Part shown: positions 16,526 to 24,779 of the stretch, one piece after another
Numbering within the stretch: position 1 is the first letter of the stretch
Layout of the letters: the number at the start of each line of letters is the position of its first letter
Assembly (NCBI RefSeq): GCF_020524025.1
Contig: NZ_JAIVKN010000001.1
Span: 496,001 to 560,000 of the forward strand
DNA: 64,000 nucleotides
Direction of reading: 5' to 3'
Origin: Halobacillus litoralis
Lineage (GTDB): Bacteria; Bacillota; Bacilli; Bacillales; Halobacillaceae
Notes under the pieces: generated by a model
What the model was told of the DNA's origin: nothing
Database searches by the model: none
What the model saw: only the letters and a program-made list of their open reading frames with translations
Program-made: the position numbers and the translations under genes

Positions 16526-16644
16526 GTTTGGTTTATTGTCTTATTGAATTAACGGACCCTGTCAGCTTAATAGGTAATTATGATTGCGGGAATCAGAATC
16601 ATGGATTTTAATAAAATGCCACCGTTCGCTCAAAAAGAATTCGG

Positions 16645-16950
16645 TTAAATACCCTTACCTCCCTTTGTTTTTAGGGTATTGATTCTCTCCATTCCAGTAA
16701 TGATTGGTTTCGCACGCCTTATTAAAGTTTGCGTAGACTCAAGAGTTAGAGAGGATTGATGGGCATCTTCATTACTCCACACTTCGTAAACATACACAGC
16801 ATTTGGTTCATTTTCGGAAGTGTTCACAAGATATATATCGCATTCCTCAAGATCCTTCATTGACTCCGCTGCTTCCAACAAGATATCTACCATTCTGTCA
16901 CGTTCGCCTTCTTGTACAGTAAACTTACCTAAGATACTAAAATTATTCAT
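16645..16950 (-). CDS. Antibiotic biosynthesis monooxygenase (ABM) domain protein
   Basis: A 101-residue single-domain protein of the ABM / YgiN-like dimeric alpha-beta barrel family. The pattern is typical: LGKFTVQEGERDRMVDILLE, ECDIYLVNTSENEPNAVYVY, EVWSNEDAHQSSL. Members act as quinol monooxygenases or bind heme and small molecules. It is monocistronic on the minus strand. It sits between an IS-end repeat (16458) and a transposase C-terminal remnant (17124-17231), so it may have been carried or interrupted by a mobile element. AGGAGG-like AAAGGAGGACC precedes the ATG. Confidence 0.82.
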   Translation of the reverse strand: MNNFSILGKFTVQEGERDRMVDILLEAAESMKDLEECDIYLVNTSENEPNAVYVYEVWSNEDAHQSSLTLESTQTLIRRAKPIITGMERINTLKTKGGKGI

Positions 16951-17123
16951 TAGGGTCCTCCTTTACTTTGTCATCTGTTAATGGTTTCAACATCTCATCT
17001 CCGCAATCCTGTTATTTCTATTATTTAAAGCAACAAAGATTCTTTACCTATCCTGCCTTATTAGTTAAATAAAGAAAGACCTTTATACACTAAACCTAGA
17101 TAATCTAAGCTTATTAAAGGTTT

Positions 17124-17231
17124 TCACACTTGGAACCACGCAAGATAATTGTTCAGATACTTGGTCGCCACACCGTTAAATCGCTGCTGCTCCAATCTTT
17201 TGTCGTTTCTATGATAAACTGATCTTATCAA
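17124..17231 (-). pseudogene. C-terminal remnant of an IS1595-type transposase
   Basis: The minus strand encodes an open tail ending QQRFNGVATKYLNNYLAWF and two more residues before TGA. The pattern F-x-G-V-x-T-K-Y-L-x-N-Y-L-x-W-F is the conserved C-terminus of IS1595/ISXO2-like DDE transposases. No start codon with a ribosome site and no catalytic portion are present, so this is debris of about 35 codons. It supports past insertion activity between 16458 and 17330. The family assignment is from memory of the motif. Confidence 0.6.
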
Positions 17232-17326
17232 AAATTTTCCAAATGTATTTACTTTGTTCAAGAAAAGAACAGGATACCGACATTACGAAAACGGAGTGAT
17301 TTTTAGTGTGAAGGAGGAATGATCCT

Positions 17327-17674
17327 ATGATTCAAATATTCCTTATTCTTTTCTTGTGCGGCCTATTCCTTGTTATCCTGGCCTGGAATCGGGGACGTGG
17401 AGTATCAAATAAACATTATACGCGGTTTAGTTATCTATCTTTAGGTCTTCCAGTCATGTTAATTCTACTGATGTATATGATTCCTAACGATCATTCAATT
17501 GTCATCTATTTATTACCCATTGGTTCTCCGACTGCCTTCATTTTAAGCGTATATACACTATTTAAGAGAAATGAAAAAAATACCCTTGCTGTGATTGGTT
17601 TATTTCTTTCGTTACTATTGCTTGGAATCGTAATTATTTTTGGGGTGTTTTTAATGACTCCTACTTCACCGTAA
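17327..17674 (+). CDS. Small polytopic membrane protein
   Basis: A 115-residue hydrophobic protein with four predicted helices: ~2-20, ~36-52, ~57-77 and ~86-110. A basic loop after helix 1 reads NRGRGVSNKHYTR. AAGGAGGAATG is the ribosome site. No family recognised and no linked gene. Confidence 0.6.
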   Translation: MIQIFLILFLCGLFLVILAWNRGRGVSNKHYTRFSYLSLGLPVMLILLMYMIPNDHSIVIYLLPIGSPTAFILSVYTLFKRNEKNTLAVIGLFLSLLLLGIVIIFGVFLMTPTSP

Positions 17675-17680
17675 ATAAAA

Positions 17681-17708
17681 GGAAACTTCTAATAATGGAA
17701 GTTTCCTT
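17681..17708 (+). terminator. Weak terminator
   Basis: GGAAACTTC/GAAGTTTCC stem with an AT loop, but only a short T stretch after it. Confidence 0.5.
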
Positions 17709-17842
17709 AGCTCTCGTCAATCATTAATTCTATGATCCAGCAGGCCTGGAAGATAAAAGGTTACGAACCTGTGAATAGAGGAGAATAGGCGTGTCATCTC
17801 GAACAATAGGGGGTACACCTTTGTAGAAGGAGGAATGTCGGA

Positions 17843-18751
17843 ATGGAACAAACGGTTTTGATTACGGGATCATCCAGCGGATTTGGCTATCACACGGCTG
17901 TCCAGTGTGCCAAAAAAGGTCTTCGTGTCATTGCTACGATGAGAAATATGGACAAAGCGGATGTCTTTCAAGATGAAGCAATAGCTGAAGAGGTTCGTCA
18001 TCGTATTGAGGTTTGGCAGCTTGATGTGACGGATGAAGATTCGCTCCAGCGATTCGAGGAAAAAGTTCTGACGCTGGATCGTCTGGATGTGCTTGTGAAC
18101 AATGCAGGCTTTGCCGTCGGTGGTTTTCTGGAACAGGTGCCAATGGAAGCTTACCGTCGCCAGTTTGACACCAATGTATTTGGGGTGATTGCTGTCACAA
18201 AAGCCGTCCTCCCGTTGATGCGCCGGCAGCAGCACGGAAAGATTTTTAATGTCAGCAGTGTGAGCGGTCTCATTGGATTTCCCGGACTCTCGGCCTATGT
18301 ATCTTCTAAACATGCCTTAGAAGGACTATCCGAAAGCCTGAGGTTTGAACTGCAGCCGTTTGGTATTGATGTAGTACTGATTGAACCGGGATCTTTTGAG
18401 ACTAACATCTGGTCTTCTGGAATGGAACTCCCGGAGGCGGTCTATGATCCTGAGTCCCCTTACTCGGATTACATAAAAGGGTTGTGGGAAGCATTGAACA
18501 AGGAATCTCATGAGAAACCGACAGCGGTGGCCGACTTAATGACCAGTCTCATTGGAAAAGAAAGAGTGAAGAAACTTCGTTATCCCATTGGTGGAGGTGT
18601 CCGGGTCAATGTATTAATGAAGCGGGTCCTGCCATGGAGCTGGCTGGAAAAAGGCGTGTTGAAGACAGTGCTTGGAAAAAGAATGGAGAAAGGCGGAATG
18701 AATCATGGAAAAGTACAGCGTATGGAGAGAAGCCGAAGAAATACAGTATGA
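17843..18751 (+). CDS. SDR family oxidoreductase (YusZ-like)
   Basis: A 302-residue classical short-chain dehydrogenase. Seen are the cofactor motif TGSSSGFGYHTA near residue 8, ATMRNMDKAD as the cofactor-selectivity loop, VNNAGFAVGG near 87, the catalytic Ser in NVSSVSG and the YVSSKHALEG Tyr-Lys pair. Its C-terminal extension (~230-302) is longer than in minimal SDRs and resembles retinol dehydrogenase-like Bacillus proteins such as YusZ. GAAGGAGG lies upstream. The 3' end overlaps the next gene by 47 bp, so the last ~15 codons (basic, RMERSRRNTV) are read in two frames. Substrate unknown. Confidence 0.85.
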   Translation: MEQTVLITGSSSGFGYHTAVQCAKKGLRVIATMRNMDKADVFQDEAIAEEVRHRIEVWQLDVTDEDSLQRFEEKVLTLDRLDVLVNNAGFAVGGFLEQVPMEAYRRQFDTNVFGVIAVTKAVLPLMRRQQHGKIFNVSSVSGLIGFPGLSAYVSSKHALEGLSESLRFELQPFGIDVVLIEPGSFETNIWSSGMELPEAVYDPESPYSDYIKGLWEALNKESHEKPTAVADLMTSLIGKERVKKLRYPIGGGVRVNVLMKRVLPWSWLEKGVLKTVLGKRMEKGGMNHGKVQRMERSRRNTV

Positions 18752-19460
18752 AGGCAATGAGGTGGGGATTTTAATTTCTCATGGATTTACGGGTACCACT
18801 CAAAGTATGCGTCCATTAGCGGAGGCGTATGCAAGAGCAGGCTATACGGTGTACTGTCCGCGTTTGAAAGGGCATGGAACAGCACCTGAAGATATGGAAG
18901 CTTCGACGTATGAAGACTGGATTGAATCCGTCGATGAAGCGTATCACTGGCTTAAAGAACGCTGTACGAAAATCTTTGTCGTCGGTTTATCGATGGGCGG
19001 GACCCTGGCTTTATATATAGCGAGTCAGTATAAGGATATCCAGGGGGTTATTCCGATTAATGCCGCGATCAATATCCCGGCCTTAGCTGAAGCAGCTTCA
19101 TCCAACGAACGCTTTTTGGATGCTATTGGATCAGATATGAAAGACCCTGATCAAACGGAAGCGGCCTACGATCGTACACCGGTTCAGTCGATTAAACAGA
19201 TCATTCCGCTGATGGAAATGGTGAGTCAGCGGCTGGATGAAATCCATTGTCCGATTATGATCTTTGTATCAGACGAAGACCATGTTGTACCGCCAAACAA
19301 CTCAGAAATCATTTTTGAATCCGTCTTTTCTGAACATAAAGAAATTATTCATCTCGAGAATAGTTACCATGTGGCGACACTTGACTATGATCAGGATTTA
19401 ATTATTGAGCGGAGTCTGGAGTTCTTTCAGATGTATACCAATACAAAGAACAGTTTGTGA
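18705..19460 (+). CDS. Alpha/beta hydrolase, monoacylglycerol lipase/carboxylesterase type
   Basis: A 251-residue serine hydrolase resembling the Bacillus sp. H-257 monoacylglycerol lipase and Est30-type carboxylesterases. The oxyanion loop is ISHGFTGTTQSM near 24-35. The nucleophile elbow is GLSMGGT near 97. The acid is in SDEDHVVP and the histidine in NSYHVATLDYD near 225. It has a lid segment between. No signal peptide is present. It starts inside the SDR gene, which implies coupled expression. It probably hydrolyses monoacylglycerols or short esters; exact substrate is not decided by sequence. Confidence 0.87.
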   Translation: MEKYSVWREAEEIQYEGNEVGILISHGFTGTTQSMRPLAEAYARAGYTVYCPRLKGHGTAPEDMEASTYEDWIESVDEAYHWLKERCTKIFVVGLSMGGTLALYIASQYKDIQGVIPINAAINIPALAEAASSNERFLDAIGSDMKDPDQTEAAYDRTPVQSIKQIIPLMEMVSQRLDEIHCPIMIFVSDEDHVVPPNNSEIIFESVFSEHKEIIHLENSYHVATLDYDQDLIIERSLEFFQMYTNTKNSL

Positions 19461-19483
19461 TTGCCCGGGAAATAAGAAAAGTT

Positions 19484-19512
19484 TTGTAATCTATGAAAAC
19501 ATTGTTTATAAT
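19484..19512 (+). promoter_or_regulatory. SigA promoter of thiT
   Basis: TTGTAA (19484-19489) and TATAAT (19507-19512) with a 17-bp spacer. Transcription would begin near 19519, just before the riboswitch. Confidence 0.75.
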
Positions 19513-19539
19513 AGAATCAAATCAAGAAAAGTAAACGGT

Positions 19540-19632
19540 GTTAAGCCTTCAAGGGGAGCCTTCCGGCTGAGAGTGAACAATTTGTTCTGACCCTTCGAAC
19601 CTGTCAGTTAGTACTGGCGTAGGGATGGCGGC
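19540..19632 (+). promoter_or_regulatory. TPP riboswitch (THI element)
   Basis: The conserved THI-box segments occur in order: AGGGGAGCC (19552-19560), GGCTGAGAG (19565-19573), GACCCTTCGAACCTG (19589-19603), and AGTACTGGCGTAGGGA (19610-19625). Together with the downstream attenuator hairpin this is a standard thiamine-pyrophosphate riboswitch acting by premature termination. It controls thiT. Confidence 0.96.
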
Positions 19633-19643
19633 TAAATGATGGT

Positions 19644-19701
19644 GCAATGCATATGGGATCCCTCCATCAGGAAGCTTCCCTATTTGGCATTGCTTTTTTT
19701 G
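19644..19701 (+). terminator. Riboswitch-controlled attenuator of thiT
   Basis: GCAATGC at 19644-19650 pairs with GCATTGC at 19687-19693, with further pairing of GGGA and TCCC inside, followed by seven T residues. It lies between the TPP aptamer and the thiT ribosome site, as expected of an off-switch at high TPP. Confidence 0.85.
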
Positions 19702-19727
19702 TGTCTTTTTTTAGGAGGAGTTTTGAA

Positions 19728-20294
19728 ATGAGAAATCGTCGTGTTTTGTTTCTCGTTGAAATTGCAATTTTTTCTGCACTAGCTTTGTTGTTGGACATCA
19801 TCCCGTTTTTATCGTTTAAGCTTTGGGCTCAAGGGGGATCTGTCTCCCTCGCTATGGTCCCTGTTTTTATTATGGCTTTCCGATGGGGGATAAAAGGCGG
19901 GGTGTCAACAGGAGTGCTGCTGGGTGTTTACCAAATCCTCACCGGGGCCTACATCATCACACCGCTTCAGACGTTTTTAGATTATATTGTAGCCTTTGCT
20001 GTTATCGGGGTCGCCGGCTTTGTAGCTAAACCTCTCTGGAACGCGATTCGTTCTAAGAAAATGAAAACCTTCGTCGGCTGGATTGTTCTCGGGTGTTTTG
20101 TTGGAAGTTTATTACGTTTCCTTGGGCATTTTACAGCAGGGATTGTATTTTACGGACAGTTTGCACCAGAAGGGCAGCCGGTATGGCTTTATTCTCTTCT
20201 TTATAATGGGGGATATATGCTGCCGGCCTTTGTATTAAGTACGGTTATTGTCAGCCTTTTATTTATTCAGCGTCCCAAGTTATTGATGCATTAA
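19728..20294 (+). CDS. thiT: Thiamine transporter ThiT (ECF S-component)
   Basis: A 188-residue membrane protein, the substrate-binding S-component of an energy-coupling factor transporter for thiamine. Six helices are predicted. Family features include LLLDIIPFLSF, then WAQGGSVSLAMVPVFIMAFR near 30-50, the thiamine-contacting loop and helix region. The start at 19728 is set by AGGAGGAG; an upstream in-frame extension lies inside the attenuator. The TPP riboswitch upstream confirms the role. It shares the EcfAA'T energising module encoded elsewhere. With thiG truncated at 32200, uptake may be the main thiamine source. Confidence 0.94.
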   Translation: MRNRRVLFLVEIAIFSALALLLDIIPFLSFKLWAQGGSVSLAMVPVFIMAFRWGIKGGVSTGVLLGVYQILTGAYIITPLQTFLDYIVAFAVIGVAGFVAKPLWNAIRSKKMKTFVGWIVLGCFVGSLLRFLGHFTAGIVFYGQFAPEGQPVWLYSLLYNGGYMLPAFVLSTVIVSLLFIQRPKLLMH

Positions 20295-20302
20295 TTCTCC
20301 AG

Positions 20303-20341
20303 ACTGGCTTTCTGCTTTCTAGGCAGAAAGCCAGTTTTTTT
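20303..20341 (+). terminator. Terminator of thiT
   Basis: A 13-bp stem ACTGGCTTTCTGC/GCAGAAAGCCAGT followed by seven T residues. Confidence 0.92.
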
Positions 20342-20410
20342 GTGAAGAGGGTTTAACCGCTCTCTAAACGGTGAAAACATAGATGCACGCTATTGTGGAG
20401 GTGAAGCATT

Positions 20411-21859
20411 TTGGATCGTTTAAAACGATTATTTAAAAAGAAATGGGTTTGGGTTGTCCTTATTATCATTATTATTCTTGGATTTACCATTGCTTACCAT
20501 ACCTCATGGAAAGCCCTTCCTGAGGGGATTTCTTATAAGGGAGAAGTCCATGAGATGGAAAACATAGAATTTTTCCGTGACCTGTCCTATGAAGATGAAG
20601 CGGGGGACACCGTTCATGATCTCGAGGTCTTTGAGGAGATCAATAAGACGATTGGGGAAGCCGATGATTTTATTGTAGCCGATATGTTTTTATTTAATGG
20701 TTACACAAATGGAAAGCATGAATTTCCAAAGATCAGCGAAAACCTTGTGGATGCGATTGTGAAAAGGAAAGAAGAAGTAAAAGATCTGAAGGTCGTATTC
20801 ATTACGGATCAGATCAATACGATTTATGGTTCGTACGAGTCAGAAACGATTCGCCGGCTGGAGGATGCTGGTGTGGATGTTGTCTTGACAAACCTGGATA
20901 AACTGAGAGATTCCAATCCGGTTTACTCAAGTGCTTGGAGACTTCTGTTTTCCTGGATGGGAACAGGCGGCAGCAACTTCATCGGCAATCCGATCGCGAA
21001 AGAAGCGCCGGATGTTACGCTGCTCTCATACATGAAGCTCTTAAATATCAAAGCAAACCACAGGAAAATACTTGTAACAGAAGATTCAGCGATTGTTTCA
21101 ACGGCTAATCCGCATGATGCCAGCGGCTACCATGAAAACGTGGCCTTTAAGATGGAAGGGCCGATTATTAAAGATATCCTGGAAGCTGAAAAAGCGGTTG
21201 TCGATTACTCTGGCGAAGCCGACTTTCCAGATTATGAAAACATGTCGTGGGAAGAGAAAGAAGGTCCGTTAAAAACACAGTTCGTCACAGAAGGTAAGAT
21301 TTATCGGGCGATTTTGGATGAACTGGGGAACGCGGGTGAAGGCGATAACGTCTGGCTTGGTATGTATTACCTGGCCGATAAGAAGATCACCGAGGCCATT
21401 GATGACGCAGCCAATCGTGGAGCGGTCGTGAACATTACATTAGACCCGAACAAGAAATCGTTCGGTCATGAAAAGCCCGGTCTTCCGAATTTACCAGTCG
21501 CTTCAGAACTGCAGCGTTTAGGGAATAAGAACATTCATTTACGCTGGTACGATACCAATGTCGAACAGTTCCATACAAAAATGTTGTATGTGGATCATCC
21601 AGAAGAGGATGTCATTATTGCAGGTTCTGCCAACTATACAAGAAGGAATCTGGCAAACTTGAACCTTGAAGCAGATGTTGTCATCAAAGGTCCTGGAGAA
21701 AAAGAAGTATTCCAGGAAGTAGATGACTACTTTAAAACCATTTGGAGCAATAAGGACGGCCACTATACAGCGGATTATTCTAAATATCAGGATAACCTGA
21801 CATTTATCCGGTATGGAACGTATTATTTACAAAAATGGACATGGTTCACAACCTATTAA
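20411..21859 (+). CDS. Phospholipase D-like membrane-anchored protein
   Basis: A 482-residue protein with one N-terminal membrane helix (~12-28) and two PLD-type HKD motifs. The first is in ANHRKILVTEDSAIVSTANP near 220 and has Glu-Asp where Asp is expected. The second is FHTKMLYVDHP near 385, with GSANYTRRNL following, and is canonical. The start is a TTG with GGAGGTG seven bases upstream. Proteins of this form include cardiolipin synthases and bacterial phospholipases. The single helix and divergent first motif set it apart from the usual two-helix Cls, so I keep the general name. A possible SigB-type promoter (GTTTAA-13-GGTGAA, 20351-20375) lies upstream. Confidence 0.82.
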   Translation: MDRLKRLFKKKWVWVVLIIIIILGFTIAYHTSWKALPEGISYKGEVHEMENIEFFRDLSYEDEAGDTVHDLEVFEEINKTIGEADDFIVADMFLFNGYTNGKHEFPKISENLVDAIVKRKEEVKDLKVVFITDQINTIYGSYESETIRRLEDAGVDVVLTNLDKLRDSNPVYSSAWRLLFSWMGTGGSNFIGNPIAKEAPDVTLLSYMKLLNIKANHRKILVTEDSAIVSTANPHDASGYHENVAFKMEGPIIKDILEAEKAVVDYSGEADFPDYENMSWEEKEGPLKTQFVTEGKIYRAILDELGNAGEGDNVWLGMYYLADKKITEAIDDAANRGAVVNITLDPNKKSFGHEKPGLPNLPVASELQRLGNKNIHLRWYDTNVEQFHTKMLYVDHPEEDVIIAGSANYTRRNLANLNLEADVVIKGPGEKEVFQEVDDYFKTIWSNKDGHYTADYSKYQDNLTFIRYGTYYLQKWTWFTTY

Positions 21860-21863
21860 TGAG

Positions 21864-21894
21864 TAAGCTCACAGGTCTTTCGCCTGTGAGCTTA
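21864..21894. terminator. Bidirectional hairpin, weak tails
   Basis: Perfect 12-bp stem TAAGCTCACAGG/CCTGTGAGCTTA between convergent genes. T tracts are short on both sides. Confidence 0.6.
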
Positions 21895-21911
21895 TCTATG
21901 TTTATCGTTAA

Positions 21912-22271
21912 TTAAGAAAGAAGGGCTTCTGCTTTCGCTGGATTTGTAACGATTAGAAGAACTTTTCCTTCATCCAGATCTTCTTCGTACTCCTCAGCTT
22001 CCTGTTCCGAAAAGCCAATCTCCTGAAGTTTTGTACGCAGCTCGTCCCCCTGCTTACTGAAGAGGTTGCTGATAATATGTTTAACGTCCTGTTCAGATAA
22101 ACCGATGGTATTTGCATTCACGTTTTTAGCAATACGGTCCGTGCGGTCATCATCGTGAGAGAGGATGTAAATATCTTGATTATCAATGCCTTCGTCTTTC
22201 AGCCTTTTTACGTCTCCCATTAACGTCTCATCGTTTGTATACTCACGTACCAGAGGTTTCACTTTGTTCAT
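21912..22271 (-). CDS. General stress protein, YflT domain (GSP17M-like)
   Basis: A 119-residue protein of the YflT/general stress protein 17M family. Seen are the N-terminal MNKVKPLVREYTNDETL, the beta strand DIYILSHDDDRTDRIAKNV, and an acidic C-terminal segment. The start at 22271 has AAGGAG upstream; an in-frame ATG at 22301 would fall at the predicted transcription start. A well-formed SigB promoter lies at 22305-22329, giving a leader of about 27 nt. Members are induced by heat, salt and ethanol in Bacillus. Biochemical role unknown. Confidence 0.88.
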   Translation of the reverse strand: MNKVKPLVREYTNDETLMGDVKRLKDEGIDNQDIYILSHDDDRTDRIAKNVNANTIGLSEQDVKHIISNLFSKQGDELRTKLQEIGFSEQEAEEYEEDLDEGKVLLIVTNPAKAEALLS

Positions 22272-22304
22272 ACGCTCCTTTTTAATTGGATTACAGTACA
22301 AAAT

Positions 22305-22329
22305 TTACCCGATTAATGAAGAGAGAAAC
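22305..22329 (-). promoter_or_regulatory. SigB-type promoter
   Basis: On the minus strand GTTTCT (22324-22329), a 13-bp spacer and GGGTAA (22305-22310) match the general stress sigma-B consensus GTTTAA-N12-14-GGGTAT. It drives the YflT-domain gene. Confidence 0.75.
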
Positions 22330-22394
22330 ATAACGATGTGCCGGGAGGAAAAAACGAAAATGCTGTCGAAAGAAAAGGTATTGGAGGGAAAAGT

Positions 22395-23255
22395 ATGAAA
22401 TCAACGATTATTGCTACATTTTCTATTGCTGCCCATGATCCTGATACAGGAGAATGGGGCGTGGCCGTTCAGTCTAAATTCCTAGGTGTAGGGGCTGTTG
22501 TTCCGTGGGCGAAAGCCGGTGTCGGCGCCGTTGCTACACAGGCTTTTGCCAATCCAGCTTATGGTCCAGACGGGCTGAGTCTTTTAGAAGAAGGTTTCTC
22601 AGCAGAAGGAGTGGTGGAGAAGCTGACAACAGGAGACCCTCAAAAAGAAGAGCGTCAAGTTGGTGTCATTGATGCCCAAGGACGTGCAGCGAGCTTTACA
22701 GGAAAAGAATGTTACGACTGGGCCGGTGGAAAAGTTGGGAAGCACTACGCGGCTCAGGGGAATATCCTTGTCAATGAAGCGACCGTGACAGATATGGGTG
22801 AAGCTTTTGAAAAGGCGCAGGGTTCTCTTGCAGATCGTTTGATGACGGCGATTAAAGCCGCACAGCAGGCGGGCGGCGACAGCCGTGGCAAACAGTCGGC
22901 TGCTATTTTAGTTGTTAAGGATCAAGCGGGATATGGCGGGTTAAGTGATGTGGCTGTAGATCTCCGTGTGGATGATCACCCAGACCCGATTGAAGAGCTC
23001 GACCGGATTTATCAGCTGCAGAAGCTGTATTTCGGCGAAACAGAACCGGAGGATGTCCTTGAGGTGAAGGGCTACGTGAAAGGTGGAGTGCTTAATCACT
23101 TAAATCGACTTGGGTATATTTCTACGCAGGAGTTGAGCGACGAAGAACTCTATGAAGCATTAACCACTTACCTTCATACAGAAAACTTTGAAGCGCGCGA
23201 GCTTGAACATGGAAAAATAGACGCTAAAGTTTATGAATTTATGAAGCACCAGTGA
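22395..23255 (+). CDS. DUF1028 domain-containing protein (Ntn-hydrolase fold)
   Basis: A 286-residue protein of the DUF1028 family. The N-terminal domain has TFSIAAHDPDTGEWGVAVQS, AVVPWAKAGVGAVATQAFAN, and GGDSRGKQSAAILVVKD, all diagnostic. The last ~70 residues (after LDRIYQLQKLYFGE) are a helical domain often annotated as peptidoglycan-binding-like. The start at 22395 is set by GGAGGG seven bases upstream. DUF1028 proteins have an Ntn-hydrolase fold and are assumed to be amidohydrolases, with no firm substrate. The gene is monocistronic. Confidence 0.9.
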   Translation: MKSTIIATFSIAAHDPDTGEWGVAVQSKFLGVGAVVPWAKAGVGAVATQAFANPAYGPDGLSLLEEGFSAEGVVEKLTTGDPQKEERQVGVIDAQGRAASFTGKECYDWAGGKVGKHYAAQGNILVNEATVTDMGEAFEKAQGSLADRLMTAIKAAQQAGGDSRGKQSAAILVVKDQAGYGGLSDVAVDLRVDDHPDPIEELDRIYQLQKLYFGETEPEDVLEVKGYVKGGVLNHLNRLGYISTQELSDEELYEALTTYLHTENFEARELEHGKIDAKVYEFMKHQ

Positions 23256-23271
23256 GACGATCTGTATCATC

Positions 23272-23316
23272 AAAAAAGCCAGGCCCTCTTAGTAAAAGAG
23301 CCTGGCTTTTTATTTT
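23272..23316. terminator. Bidirectional terminator
   Basis: AAAAAGCCAGGC/GCCTGGCTTTTT with inner CTCTT/AAGAG pairing and flanking A/T runs, between convergent genes. Confidence 0.9.
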
Positions 23317-23328
23317 TTGTCATACTGT

Positions 23329-24471
23329 TTAGTGAACAGCTAAATCACTCATAGATGCTTTCATATGTTTCGATACTTCTTGAAACAACTCAGGATTAAA
23401 GTCTTTAAGTGGAAGGACTTTGAAATTCTGATCATTCTCAAAAGCTACGTACGTCGGCTTGAAGCTTGGTTTGGTTAATTTTATAGATGTGCCCTGTTCA
23501 TTCTTGATTTTTTGTACAGTTACACCAGCTATTCCACCAATTCTCCTATGTTTTTGTTCCTGCCCGGAGAGGAAATTGCCGAGAGAATAAAAAACCAGAC
23601 TTTGAGAACCATCCTTATTTTGAATCCATTCCGGGGGCTGCAGGACGTGCGGGTGGTGTCCGAGTATGATATCTGCTCCCTCTGCAGCAGCAAAAGCAGC
23701 TAACTCCTTTTGTTCAGGACTTGGTTTTCTTTCATATTCATTCCCAAAATGAAGACTGACGACCACGACATCGGATTCCTTTGACGCCCGCTCAATATCT
23801 GAAGCGATGAGGTCTTTATCAATCCTGTTAACCAGATATGGTTTTCCTTCAGGTGTCTGAATCCCGTTTGTACCATAAGTGTAAGCCAGAAAGGAGAAAG
23901 TGATATCATTCTTTTCAATGGTTGTGATATGATCTCTTTCTTCCGGGGACAAGTAGGAACCAACCTTTTTAATGCCTAAGAAATCCCATTGGTTAATGGC
24001 GTTCTCGATCGCTGGGACGCCTCTGTCCAATGTGTGATTGTTGCTCATTGAAACAATATCAATGCCGTTTGTTTTTAGGGTATCGCCTAATTCAAAGGGG
24101 GTGTTAAAAGAAGGATAGGTGGATACGCCAATTTCTGCACCGCCCATAATACTTTCCGAATTTGCAAAAGTAATATCAGAGTTTGAAAGATGTTGAGAGA
24201 CTTCTTGGAACATCGGTTCGAAGTTATAGCCTGAAGAAGTCTTCGCGTCGTTGTATACCTCTTTATGTATTAAGAGATCTCCGATTGCCGAGAGGGATGC
24301 TTCTGTAACTTTTGTTTTTTTAGTTGGTTGATAAAGCGTTTTCATATCTGATGAAACACGTTCTTCTTCCATATCCGCTTCGTTCGGCTGCGAGAATATG
24401 GTTGAACCACCAATGAAGATCGTAACCAAAATAATCGTTATGATGATGAGCAGACGTTTGTTTTTCATCAT
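23329..24471 (-). CDS. CapA family protein (poly-gamma-glutamate capsule type)
   Basis: A 380-residue membrane-anchored protein of the CapA/PgsA family with a metallophosphoesterase-like fold. An N-terminal helix (LLIIITIILVTIFIGG) anchors it; the domain runs from ~57. Motifs are SAIGDLLIHKEVYND, ANSESIMGG, MSNNHTLDRG and ILGHHPHVLQPPEW, the usual metal ligands of the family. AGGAGG precedes two adjacent ATGs; the second (24468) is equally possible. No pgsB/capB or pgsC/capC genes are adjacent, so a capsule role is not supported by context. Confidence 0.88.
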   Translation of the reverse strand: MMKNKRLLIIITIILVTIFIGGSTIFSQPNEADMEEERVSSDMKTLYQPTKKTKVTEASLSAIGDLLIHKEVYNDAKTSSGYNFEPMFQEVSQHLSNSDITFANSESIMGGAEIGVSTYPSFNTPFELGDTLKTNGIDIVSMSNNHTLDRGVPAIENAINQWDFLGIKKVGSYLSPEERDHITTIEKNDITFSFLAYTYGTNGIQTPEGKPYLVNRIDKDLIASDIERASKESDVVVVSLHFGNEYERKPSPEQKELAAFAAAEGADIILGHHPHVLQPPEWIQNKDGSQSLVFYSLGNFLSGQEQKHRRIGGIAGVTVQKIKNEQGTSIKLTKPSFKPTYVAFENDQNFKVLPLKDFNPELFQEVSKHMKASMSDLAVH

Positions 24472-24779
24472 ATCCTCCTTATTCGCTGATATTTTGATCC
24501 AATTCTGCTGACGTCGGTATGTTTTAAACGACCGGCTGCACTCTCCTCGTAAACGTCCTTATTGAAAAGTGTTTTCGTTTTCTTTGATTGACCTTAAGAG
24601 TGTGAAAGAATCAAGATAACCTTTGAATAAGAATGCCCGGTTTTGAGGGGGACGCGTGAGGAACGACTTCGACACTTATTTACTCTTATTATAGATTATT
24701 CGTTAAATTCAGGCAAATTCTCCCAACGTTATAGATTTTCCCCTATAATGATGGAAGAAAATACAAAAGGAGCGGATCG
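24472..24779. other. Divergent intergenic region
   Basis: A 308-bp divergent region. A TATAAT at 24744-24749 is the likely -10 for the plus-strand gene, but a clear -35 is missing. No gene or repeat seen. Confidence 0.4.
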
